Source: Chitinophagaceae bacterium (GTDB lineage: Bacteria; Bacteroidota; Bacteroidia; Chitinophagales; Chitinophagaceae). Taken from it: a stretch of 30,274 nucleotides of DNA. The position numbers and the translations under genes were made by a program. Positions 14,654 to 21,950 of this stretch are shown here, one piece after another (the first letter of the stretch is position 1; each line of letters opens with the position of its first letter). Below the pieces are notes generated by a model, which was not told where the DNA came from, did not search any database, and saw only the letters and a program-made list of their open reading frames with translations. Where the stretch lies: assembly GCA_003455235.1 (NCBI GenBank), contig DMRT01000009.1, forward strand, positions 1-30,274, read 5' to 3'.

Positions 14654-15382
14654 TCAGCTGTTGAGTATTGTAGACCGGCTGAAATATTTTTTTGAAGGAT
14701 AGTATAGAAACATACAACTGCCGTTTTTGATGGCATCAATAATTTTTTTAGTCTGTTCCAACGGTACGGCCGGGCAACCATAACTCCGGCCCAGGTATCC
14801 ATTCTGCCGGATGAACCGTTCGCTTACATAATCAGCGCCGTGCATTACTATGGCCCGGTTGAGGGCATTGCTGTTGATGCCGTTTTCGCAGCCCCTTAAT
14901 TTCAATGAATATCCATTACTGCCCTTATAGGTGCCTTGTGTGATAAAAAACCCAAGGCTGCTCTTGTGCGATTCGCCCGCATTGGAAAAATCAGTGGCCC
15001 GTTAAAGACCCGACCTGCGGCCATGTGCCACCAGGGTATTAAACAGCAGTTTGCCGGTGGTCATTTCCAGCACAAACAATCTTTTTTGAACGGAAGACAG
15101 ACTGTAATCAACAATGGTAAGCAGACTACAGTTGTTCAGTCGGTTTTTTGCCTGCAGCACCATGAACCCTTTATAGGCTTTTTCAAACGCATCTTTCGAC
15201 AGCCCGGCCGATTCGAGCGCCCATTCTTCATACAACACAGCAGCGATCGGTGAGGTGGCCGCAACAGCCGGAAGCGGGTTCCCTTTTACAGGCTCCGGTT
15301 TGAATAAAAAACGGGATGACGAACTGTTTGACTGAAGCAAAAGCATCAAAAGCACAGCAATCGCATGGCGGGTCAATCTCAT
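14654..15382 (-). pseudogene. Murein L,D-transpeptidase (YkuD_2 type), interrupted by one in-frame TAA
   Basis: The frame reads without a shift from ATG 15382 to 14654, except for one TAA at 15002-15004 (codon 127). The first part has a signal peptide (about 1-20) and the domain start ending LLFNTLVAHGRRSGL. After the stop the same frame continues RATDFSN, SSLGFFIT and YSLKLRGCENG. It then gives the catalytic pieces: His181 in VMHGADYV and Cys203 in GRSYGCPAV, the residues that cross-link peptidoglycan stems. The total of 242 codons equals an intact family member. A single G-to-T change (GAA to TAA) would explain the stop. Either the gene is newly dead or the base is a sequencing error; readthrough is possible but unsupported. 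The terminator at 14564-14597 is intact, which argues for recent damage. Confidence 0.8.
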
Positions 15383-15580
15383 TCTTGTGGTTTTTCAGTA
15401 CGGATTCAGCGGTTAAGCGGATTCTGATATAAATCGTTTTACCTGAACACTTTATTGTATTATCCCAGGCAGAACAACAGATATATTTTATTGCTATGTC
15501 CGTAAAAGTAAATCTACGTAGGAACTGTACTTTACATCCCGTTAACGACAGCAGTTCACCACAGTAAAAACCCAAATCTT

Positions 15581-15588
15581 TATCTTTG
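15581..15588 (+). promoter_or_regulatory. -7 promoter box TATCTTTG upstream of the dar-type cluster
   Basis: TATCTTTG matches TAnnTTTG exactly and lies 14 bases before the ATG at 15603. No convincing -33 TTTG is seen. The 220-bp gap upstream, shared with the divergent L,D-transpeptidase gene, shows no other feature I can name. Confidence 0.5.
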
Positions 15589-15602
15589 TACTTTAATAAA
15601 AT

Positions 15603-16094
15603 ATGAAGCATACCACCCTTATTCTTTCGTTGTTACTGCTGGGTATAACGATACCGGCCCGGAGTTTTTTTTTAAACACCGCTTTTGATAAAACCGCTTT
15701 TTACAATGCCATGGCATCGGAAAAAGTAGACGACATAAACTCCCAGCTCAGCATTGTAAAAGCATTGGCCGTGGCGGGGAAAGATGCCTATGAAGGCGCC
15801 CTCCTGATGAGAAAGGCCGGGTTGGTTTCCAAAGCAAAAGAAAAACTCAGCCTGTTCAAGGAAGGGCGTAAAAAACTGGAAGCGTCGATCAGCAAAGACA
15901 ACGACAACGTGGAATATTGTTTTCTCCGGCTCATCATCCAGGAGCATGCACCTAAAGCGGTTGAGTACCGGAACAACATTGAACACGACAGCAAACTGAT
16001 ACTCTCCAATTATAAAAACCTGCCAGCCGCCATTCAGCAGGCTATTATTGATTACAGCAAAAAATCAAAATCGTTAAAGGGGCTGCTTCCTTAA
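15603..16094 (+). CDS. Small secreted protein leading the dar-type cluster, unknown function
   Basis: This 163-residue protein has a signal peptide (about residues 1-21, LILSLLLLGITIPARS) and a mature part that is mostly alpha-helical. The helices include EKVDDINSQLSIVKAL, ALLMRKAGLVSKAKEKLSLF and EYCFLRLIIQEHAPKAVEY, reminiscent of helical-repeat packing. I see no catalytic motif. It is separated from darA by 12 bases and shares its direction, so it is probably part of the same unit. A further -7 box for darA overlaps its stop codon. A periplasmic role in product handling is possible but not shown. Confidence 0.75.
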   Translation: MKHTTLILSLLLLGITIPARSFFLNTAFDKTAFYNAMASEKVDDINSQLSIVKALAVAGKDAYEGALLMRKAGLVSKAKEKLSLFKEGRKKLEASISKDNDNVEYCFLRLIIQEHAPKAVEYRNNIEHDSKLILSNYKNLPAAIQQAIIDYSKKSKSLKGLLP

Positions 16095-16099
16095 CTTTG
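16092..16099 (+). promoter_or_regulatory. Internal -7 promoter box TAACTTTG before darA
   Basis: TAACTTTG overlaps the TAA stop of the preceding gene (16092-16094) and ends 7 bases before the darA ATG at 16107. It could give darA and its downstream genes separate expression with almost no leader. Confidence 0.45.
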
Positions 16100-16106
16100 C
16101 ATCCGC

Positions 16107-17006
16107 ATGGGTAAGAAGATTCTTATTATTTATTATTCTCAATCAGGACAGTTAACGGAGATCACAGACCAGTTAACGGCCCCTTTGCAGGAAGCCGGAC
16201 ATACGGTTGAAAAAGTACGGGTGGACGTGGCAGCACCCTATCCGTTCCCCTGGACAGGAAAAGCGTTTTTTGCGGTAATGCCGCACTGTGTGCATGAAGT
16301 GCCTACCGAATTAAAACCCTTTCAGCTGAAAGAAGCTAAGTACGACCTGGTGATTCTTGGTTACCAGGCCTGGTTTCTTTCGCCTTCCATCCCTGTTAAT
16401 TCAATCATGCTTCACCCAACGGTACGTGCCGTATTGAAAGATACGCCCGTTGTTGCCATCACCGGGGCAAGGAATATGTGGATCAGCGCCATGGAACGGG
16501 TAAAAGTTATTCTTCGTGAAGCCGGCGCCCAACTGGTTGGCCATATTTCGCTGGTGGATAAACATCACAACTTCATCAGCTTTATCACCATCTTTTACTG
16601 GATGTTCAAAGGAAAGAAAGGACGCTGGCTGAACATTTTTCCAAAACCGGGTGTTTCAGATGAAGACATTGCTGGCACTTCGGCGTTCGGGCTCACTATA
16701 AAAAAACACCTGGAAAACGAAAACTGGAATGGCCTGCAGGATGAACTGCTTCAGCAAAAAGCAGTGGTAGTAAAATATAATTTAATGTTTATAGAATCCA
16801 AGGCCAAGAAGATTTTCGGGGTGTGGGCAGGCATCATTGCCAAAAAGAAAAAAAAGACAGCCTGGCTTGTTGCATTCAAATATTATCTTTTAATTGCATT
16901 GTTTATAGCTGCGCCGATAATACTAACTGTTGATGCCATATTCTTCAAACCATTCTTATCGGAACGCATACGAAAACAAAAACTAAAATATTCAGGTATA
17001 AATTAA
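16107..17006 (+). CDS. darA: Dialkylresorcinol aromatase/condensing enzyme DarA
   Basis: This 299-residue protein has a flavodoxin-like N-terminal domain. The FMN-phosphate loop appears as IIYYSQSGQLTEI (residues 6-18), and VAITGARNMWISAMERVKVIL follows near 115-135. The C-terminal third holds a hydrophobic segment (YYLLIALFIAAPIILTVDAIFF, about 258-280) and a basic tail, suggesting membrane attachment. In characterised dar systems DarA oxidises (aromatises) the 2,5-dialkylcyclohexane-1,3-dione made by DarB to the dialkylresorcinol, which fits a flavin-dependent fold. Placement directly before a DarB-type gene (13-base gap) supports the call. It starts with ATG at 16107, with its own -7 box just upstream. 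Confidence 0.85.
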   Translation: MGKKILIIYYSQSGQLTEITDQLTAPLQEAGHTVEKVRVDVAAPYPFPWTGKAFFAVMPHCVHEVPTELKPFQLKEAKYDLVILGYQAWFLSPSIPVNSIMLHPTVRAVLKDTPVVAITGARNMWISAMERVKVILREAGAQLVGHISLVDKHHNFISFITIFYWMFKGKKGRWLNIFPKPGVSDEDIAGTSAFGLTIKKHLENENWNGLQDELLQQKAVVVKYNLMFIESKAKKIFGVWAGIIAKKKKKTAWLVAFKYYLLIALFIAAPIILTVDAIFFKPFLSERIRKQKLKYSGIN

Positions 17007-17018
17007 CCCAACTCACCG

Positions 17019-18167
17019 ATGTCTTTCAACGAGGTCTATATTACCAATACGTCTTCTTTTTTCCCAAACAACCCCATTTCAAATGATGAAATGGAGGAGT
17101 TCCTGGGTTATATCAACGGGCAGCCATCCAAATCAAAACGGATTGTTCTGCGCAATAACGGAATCAAAAACAGGTATTACGCCCTTACCAAAGACAGGAA
17201 AGTAACACACACCAATGCCGAGATCACCGCCATGGCGGTAAAATCGGTTATTGCAAACGGCAATGGCAAACCCAAACACATCGACCTGCTTTCCTGCGGC
17301 ACCTCCACTCCCGACCAGATGATGCCTTCACACGGCGTAATGGTGCATGGCCTGGTTCCCCAGATCGGCGCCATTGAAGTGGTTTCACCCGCCGGTGTTT
17401 GCTGTGCCAGTATGCATGCGCTCAAATATGCGTACATGGCTGTAAAAACAGGGGATGCACAAACGGCCGTGGCAACAGGGTCAGAACGTTTTTCCACCTC
17501 ACTGGTATCAGACGTGTTTGAAGACGAAGCCCAAAAACTGAAAGAGCTGGAAGAAAATCCATACATCAGCTTTGAAAAAGAATTCCTGCGCTGGATGTTA
17601 TCCGATGGCGCCGCCGCTTTCTTCATGAGTAATAAAAAGAATGAAAACGGACTGAGCCTTCGGGTGGAATGGCTGGAAGGTGTTTCCTATGCCAACGAAA
17701 TGGAAGCCTGTATGTACAGCGCCAGTGAAAAAATGAAAGACGGCAGCCTGAAAAGCTATATGGAATTCACCCACGATGAAGTGATCAATAAATCGGTTCT
17801 GAGCATCAAACAGGATGTAAAGCTGCTGAGCGAAAACATTGTTCCCCTGGGTGGTGTTGGCTTAAAAGCAGCCCTCGAAAAGCACGGGGTTAAATCCAGC
17901 GAGATTGATTATTTCCTTCCGCACATGTCGAGCGAATTCTTCAAAGATAAAATATTCAAACGCCTGATAGAAAATGATACCGCCATCCCGTACGAAAAAT
18001 GGTTTGTGAACCTTACCACGGTAGGTAACGTGGGGGCAGCATCGGTATATTTAATGGTGGATGAATTATTCCACAGCGGCCGGTTAAAAGTGGGCGACAA
18101 AATCCTGTTGCTTGTTCCGGAAAGCGCCCGCTTCTCTTATATGTACAGCCTGCTTACGGTTTGCTGA
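17019..18167 (+). CDS. darB: DarB-type beta-ketoacyl-ACP synthase III-like ketosynthase
   Basis: A 382-residue thiolase-fold enzyme. The KAS III triad is visible: Cys129 in GVCCASMHAL, His302 in LPHMSSEF and Asn337 in VGNVGAASVYL. The His motif is HMSSE rather than the HQAN of FabH, as expected for a divergent subgroup. DarB enzymes condense a beta-ketoacyl thioester with a second acyl unit and cyclise the product to a cyclohexanedione. The N-terminal pattern YITNTSSFFPNNPISNDEMEEFLG is typical of KAS III relatives. It follows darA by 13 bases. A gap of 59 bases separates it from the next gene, with only a weak 4-bp stem in between. Confidence 0.88.
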   Translation: MSFNEVYITNTSSFFPNNPISNDEMEEFLGYINGQPSKSKRIVLRNNGIKNRYYALTKDRKVTHTNAEITAMAVKSVIANGNGKPKHIDLLSCGTSTPDQMMPSHGVMVHGLVPQIGAIEVVSPAGVCCASMHALKYAYMAVKTGDAQTAVATGSERFSTSLVSDVFEDEAQKLKELEENPYISFEKEFLRWMLSDGAAAFFMSNKKNENGLSLRVEWLEGVSYANEMEACMYSASEKMKDGSLKSYMEFTHDEVINKSVLSIKQDVKLLSENIVPLGGVGLKAALEKHGVKSSEIDYFLPHMSSEFFKDKIFKRLIENDTAIPYEKWFVNLTTVGNVGAASVYLMVDELFHSGRLKVGDKILLLVPESARFSYMYSLLTVC

Positions 18168-18226
18168 TTCATTTTCCCGGCTGATTGCCGTAATTTCATC
18201 CTTCATATCAACCTGATTTCGGAAAT

Positions 18227-18634
18227 ATGAAAAAAGAAGAAATACCCCAGGATGATGGTGCGCTGAATAAACTCACCAAGGAAGTGGTTTATGCCGTTGA
18301 CAGCTCCGGCAGGTACAGCACCGAACTCAGCACCGGCTGGGATGTAAAGACCAAGGCGCTGGATGTGGCATGGGAAGACATTCAAAAACGCATTGAAGAA
18401 TCCCGCCAGAAAGTACTCCGGGGCGAAGCCAGCCCCATCCTGTACTTCATGGAGCTGAGGCTGATGGATATGGGTATCGTATCTGCCTATACCGGTTTCT
18501 GGAAATGGACCATCAAACGGCACATGAAAGCCGATGTGTTCAAAAAACTGACTGATGAAAAATTAAAAAAATACGCCGGAGCATTCAACATAAGCGTGGA
18601 AGAACTAAAAACTATGACTGTACATGAACAATGA
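18227..18634 (+). CDS. Cluster-associated small cytoplasmic protein, unknown function
   Basis: A 135-residue protein with no signal or membrane segment. The N-terminal part (TKEVVYAVDSSGRYSTELSTGWDVKTKALDVAW) is followed by a helical middle with GEASPILYFMELRLMDMGI and a C-terminal ADVFKKLTDEKLKKYAGAFNI that resembles a small helix-turn-helix or ACP-docking helix. I do not recognise a named family. Its end overlaps the BtrH-like gene by 11 bases, so the two are probably translated together, which hints at a joint role. I infer a partner or adaptor for the BtrH-like acyltransferase, without direct support. Confidence 0.8.
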   Translation: MKKEEIPQDDGALNKLTKEVVYAVDSSGRYSTELSTGWDVKTKALDVAWEDIQKRIEESRQKVLRGEASPILYFMELRLMDMGIVSAYTGFWKWTIKRHMKADVFKKLTDEKLKKYAGAFNISVEELKTMTVHEQ

Positions 18635-19640
18635 TTTCCAACACCTCCAGGCTGCTCATTGTGAAAATGGCGTAACCACCAATTTATTAAGAGCCGCCGG
18701 GGCAGAAAAACTGACCGAACCCCTTGCATTCGGCATCGGTTCCGGTTTGTTCTATGTACAGTTGCCGTTTCTAAAAATAAACAACGGCCCGGCCATCGCC
18801 TTCCGCACCATGCCCGGCCTCATTTTCAAAAGAACCTGTAACGCACTCAATATACCGGTGGCCCGGAAAAAATTTGCTTCGCAGGATGCAGGCAAAAGAT
18901 ACCTCGATGAATGCCTTGATGCCGGCAAAGCCGTGGGCGCCCAGGTAGGTGTGTTTTATCTTACTTATTTCCCGAAAGAATACCGCTTCCATTTTAATGC
19001 ACACAACATGATTGTGTTTGGAAAGGAAGAAGATAAATACCTGATCAGCGATCCTGTAATGGAAAACGTTACTTCTCTTACCGGCTACGAATTACAACGG
19101 GTTCGTTTTGCCAAAGGCGCTTTTGCGCCACGCGGGCAGATCTATTTCCCGAAAGAAAAAAGAACGGTGACTGATGAACAGATGAAAAAAGCCATTGAGA
19201 AAGGAATCAAACGGAATGTAAACCACATGATCCGCATTCCCGGAAACATTGCCGGCTACAAAGGCATTGCCACCACTGGCAGGAAAATAAAAAAATGGCG
19301 GGATAAACTCGGGCAGCAAACCGCCGGTTTATACCTGGCTCAGCTTGTACGCATGCAGGAAGAGATTGGTACCGGCGGCGGCGGGTTCCGTTATATATAT
19401 GCCGCCTTTTTACAGGAAGCACAGGCCTGGCATCCCATCGATGAACTGCAGGACATTTCAAAAATATTCACTGAAGCCGGCGACAAGTGGCGCAATGCCG
19501 CTGTTCATGCCGCCGGTATTTACAAAGGCCGCATCGGCAGCCAGGCCGACTTTGATGTAATGGGAGATTACCTTATTGAAATTTCCGGCATCGAAAAAAA
19601 AGCATTTCAGGCCCTCTCAAAAATAAAATGGAATTCATGA
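18624..19640 (+). CDS. BtrH-like acyltransferase (BtrH_N + DUF4872)
   Basis: A 338-residue protein with a BtrH N-terminal domain (about 5-150) and a DUF4872-like helical C-terminus (about 180-335). The cysteine-protease-like triad candidates are Cys13 in AHCENGVTTN, His127 in NAHNMIVFG and Asp143 in LISDPV. In butirosin biosynthesis BtrH moves an acyl group from an ACP to an aminoglycoside; other members use the same chemistry on unknown acceptors. Here the acyl donor would plausibly be the ACP encoded downstream at 21671, an inference from context. The start ATG lies within the previous gene (11-base overlap) and its end overlaps the ABC ATPase start. Confidence 0.85.
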   Translation: MNNDFQHLQAAHCENGVTTNLLRAAGAEKLTEPLAFGIGSGLFYVQLPFLKINNGPAIAFRTMPGLIFKRTCNALNIPVARKKFASQDAGKRYLDECLDAGKAVGAQVGVFYLTYFPKEYRFHFNAHNMIVFGKEEDKYLISDPVMENVTSLTGYELQRVRFAKGAFAPRGQIYFPKEKRTVTDEQMKKAIEKGIKRNVNHMIRIPGNIAGYKGIATTGRKIKKWRDKLGQQTAGLYLAQLVRMQEEIGTGGGGFRYIYAAFLQEAQAWHPIDELQDISKIFTEAGDKWRNAAVHAAGIYKGRIGSQADFDVMGDYLIEISGIEKKAFQALSKIKWNS

Positions 19641-20386
19641 ACCAGGCTGCGGTGCGTATATCCAGTTTGGGATTTACCTACCCCCGGCAGCAGGCCGCCT
19701 GTTTCAGCAACCTGAACCTGGAAGTAACACAGGGTGAACGGTTTGGTTTATTCGGGCCCAACGGCGCCGGCAAAACCACGCTGATGAACTGTATGACCGG
19801 TCTGCTCAATTACCAGCAGGGAAGTGTGCAGTTACTCGGACATGAAATTGCCCATCACAAAAAATCCATCAACCGCCTGTTTGGTTTTGTGCCGCAGGAT
19901 TTTTCTTTTTACCAGGAATTAAGCCCGGCAGAAAACCTGGCCTTCTTTGGGGCATGGGCTGGATTGGGTAAGTCGGAAATAAAAACCAAAACCGATGAAT
20001 TATTAGAGATTCTTGGACTCACTGATGTACGGAAGAAAAAAGTGCAGGAATTTTCAGGAGGAATGAAACGAAGGGTAAACCTTGCCATCGGGGTGATCCA
20101 CAACCCACAGATATTGTTTCTGGATGAACCTACCGTAGGAGTTGACGTTCATTCCCGCCACGCCATCATCCATTACCTGAAACAACTGAATGAAAACGGA
20201 ACAACCCTGATTTATACGTCTCACCAATTAAGCGAAGCAGAAGACCTGTGTAATAAAGTGGCACTGATCGATGATGGAAGGATCATTGCACACGATACCC
20301 TGGAGCAACTGATGTTCGACCATAAAGAAGATGGCCTGGAAGGGCTGTTCATTAATTTAACCGGAAAATCATTCAGGGATTCGTAA
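19628..20386 (+). CDS. ABC transporter ATP-binding protein
   Basis: A 252-residue ATPase of the ABC-2 export type. Walker A is GPNGAGKTT (about 43-51), the Q-loop is FVPQDF, the signature is FSGGMKRRV (about 143-151), Walker B is ILFLDEPTVGVD and the H-loop is YTSHQ. All are intact. The gene overlaps the BtrH-like gene. Two starts are possible, ATG 19628 (13-base overlap) or ATG 19637, which forms the common ATGA overlap with the stop. The permease gene starts within its stop (TAATG), so the pair is translationally coupled. It probably energises export of the cluster product or of a lipid intermediate (inference). Confidence 0.92.
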   Translation: MEFMNQAAVRISSLGFTYPRQQAACFSNLNLEVTQGERFGLFGPNGAGKTTLMNCMTGLLNYQQGSVQLLGHEIAHHKKSINRLFGFVPQDFSFYQELSPAENLAFFGAWAGLGKSEIKTKTDELLEILGLTDVRKKKVQEFSGGMKRRVNLAIGVIHNPQILFLDEPTVGVDVHSRHAIIHYLKQLNENGTTLIYTSHQLSEAEDLCNKVALIDDGRIIAHDTLEQLMFDHKEDGLEGLFINLTGKSFRDS

Positions 20387-21666
20387 TGTTCAAGCTCTGG
20401 TCAACCATATTGAAAGATATCCGCATCCTCACGAGGGATAAGCTCGGGCTGATCTTTATGTTCGTAATGCCCATCGTGCTGGCCGTGGTGATCACCGCCG
20501 TGCAGAACAGCACGTTTGAAATGCTGAACACCAATACCGTCCCCATGATCCTGTGCAACCGTGATACCGGTGAAGCAGGTAAGCAACTGGAAGCGGCCAT
20601 CACCAAAGCGGGCATGTTCCGCATTCAAACCGTAACTCCCGACCAAACAGACGAAGCCATTTCGGGCCGCATGCATACCAAAGATGCCGTGATCGCCATT
20701 ATCATTCCGGCCGATTTTACAAAAAAGATAAAATCCAAATCGGATGAGATTGCCGTAAAAGCCCTGAAGAATTTCGGCATGCAGGCAAACGATGGTGTGA
20801 AGACCGACAGCGGATCCGTTCAGCCCATCACCATGCTGTATCACCCGGTACTGCAGGAAACATTCCGCCGCTCTATACAGGGTGCATTACGCAGCGCTTT
20901 ACAGGTTGTACAGAATAAAGAGGTTCTGAAAAGCCTTTACTTCAACCTCAATGAAAAGGCCATGCCCGACTCGATGGAAAAAGAACTCATCGGCAGCCAG
21001 GTGGCCATCAATGAAATACCGGTTTCAAGAAGCGGCAGCCGTAATATTCCGAATGCCTCCCAGCATAATGTACCGGCATGGACGGTATTCGCCATGTTCT
21101 TTATTGTGATCTCCCTGGGCGGAAGCGTGGTGAGAGAAAAGCTGAACGGCAGTTTTGTGCGCCTGAAAACCTTACCCACCAATTACCTGGTTTCGGTATT
21201 ATCCAAACAGCTTACTTATCTTTTTGTAACCGTAACACAGGCCGCCGTGGTTTTTTCTCTCGGCATCTGGTTGTTTCCTTCCATGGGATTGCCGAGGCTC
21301 GCCCTGCCCGACCTGGCCGGGGTAACCGTGGTAACGCTGGTATGCGGCTGGTGCGCTGTAAGCTACGCCATCATGATCGGCGTGTTTGCCAAAACGCAGG
21401 AACAATCAAACGGAATCGGCGCCGTTTCCATTGTACTGATGGCAGCCGTGGGCGGACTGCTGGTACCGAGTTTTGCCATGCCGCAGTCATTCCAGTTCGT
21501 TATGAAACTATCGCCGCTGCACTGGTGCCTCGAGGCTTATTATGGTTTATTTTTGGAAGGCGGCAAGTTGAAAGATGTTGCCATGAATATTCTACCTTTA
21601 TTGGGTATTACACTGGTGATACAGCTGATCACATTATACGGACTGAGAAGAAAAAATCTTATTTGA
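20386..21666 (+). CDS. ABC-2 type transporter permease
   Basis: A 426-residue permease with the ABC-2 layout: one membrane helix near the N-terminus (about residues 20-43, LIFMFVMPIVLAVVITAV), a large extracytoplasmic domain of about 190 residues, then five helices between about 230 and 420 (WTVFAMFFIVISLGG, LFVTVTQAAVVFSLGIWLF, VVTLVCGWCAVSYAIMIGVF, VSIVLMAAVGGLLVP, ILPLLGITLVIQLITL). It pairs with the ATPase gene with a one-base TAATG overlap. ABC-2 systems with a large periplasmic domain usually export lipids, polysaccharides or drugs. The ACP gene follows 4 bases later. Confidence 0.9.
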   Translation: MFKLWSTILKDIRILTRDKLGLIFMFVMPIVLAVVITAVQNSTFEMLNTNTVPMILCNRDTGEAGKQLEAAITKAGMFRIQTVTPDQTDEAISGRMHTKDAVIAIIIPADFTKKIKSKSDEIAVKALKNFGMQANDGVKTDSGSVQPITMLYHPVLQETFRRSIQGALRSALQVVQNKEVLKSLYFNLNEKAMPDSMEKELIGSQVAINEIPVSRSGSRNIPNASQHNVPAWTVFAMFFIVISLGGSVVREKLNGSFVRLKTLPTNYLVSVLSKQLTYLFVTVTQAAVVFSLGIWLFPSMGLPRLALPDLAGVTVVTLVCGWCAVSYAIMIGVFAKTQEQSNGIGAVSIVLMAAVGGLLVPSFAMPQSFQFVMKLSPLHWCLEAYYGLFLEGGKLKDVAMNILPLLGITLVIQLITLYGLRRKNLI

Positions 21667-21670
21667 ATCA

Positions 21671-21940
21671 ATGAACATGGAAACAGCAGAACTAAAAAAA
21701 CAGTTGAAACAGCAGATCGTGCAGTTTTTGAACCTCACCTCTGTTAACCCGGATGATATTAAAGACGACGAGCCGCTCTTTGGCGAAGGGCTGGGGCTGG
21801 ATTCCATTGATTCCATCGAACTGATCGTACTGCTGAGCCGTGAATACGGCATCGAGATAAAAGACCCCAAGGAAGGCAGGAAAATCCTTGTCGACATCAA
21901 CACCATGGCTGCCTATGTGGAGCAGCACCGCACCAAATAA
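21671..21940 (+). CDS. Acyl carrier protein
   Basis: An 89-residue acyl carrier protein. The phosphopantetheine attachment site is Ser45 in GLDSIDSIEL, with the typical acidic four-helix pattern (LKQQIVQFLNLTSVNPDDIKDDEPLFG, then helix II SIDSIELIVLLSREYGIEI). It is encoded between the ABC permease and the ketosynthase, so it is likely the dedicated carrier for the chain made by the KS pair and for DarB and the BtrH-like enzyme. It differs from a housekeeping AcpP by the DSIDSIE helix-II start, which is common in specialised type II systems. The stop at 21940 precedes the ketosynthase start by 10 bases. Confidence 0.93.
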   Translation: MNMETAELKKQLKQQIVQFLNLTSVNPDDIKDDEPLFGEGLGLDSIDSIELIVLLSREYGIEIKDPKEGRKILVDINTMAAYVEQHRTK

Positions 21941-21950
21941 AAAAATTTCA

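Noticed and set aside
15002..15004. Stop codon recoding (selenocysteine or pyrrolysine) in the L,D-transpeptidase gene
   Set aside because: The codon is TAA, not TGA or TAG. The site aligns with a non-catalytic position, so recoding has no support; mutation or sequencing error is simpler.
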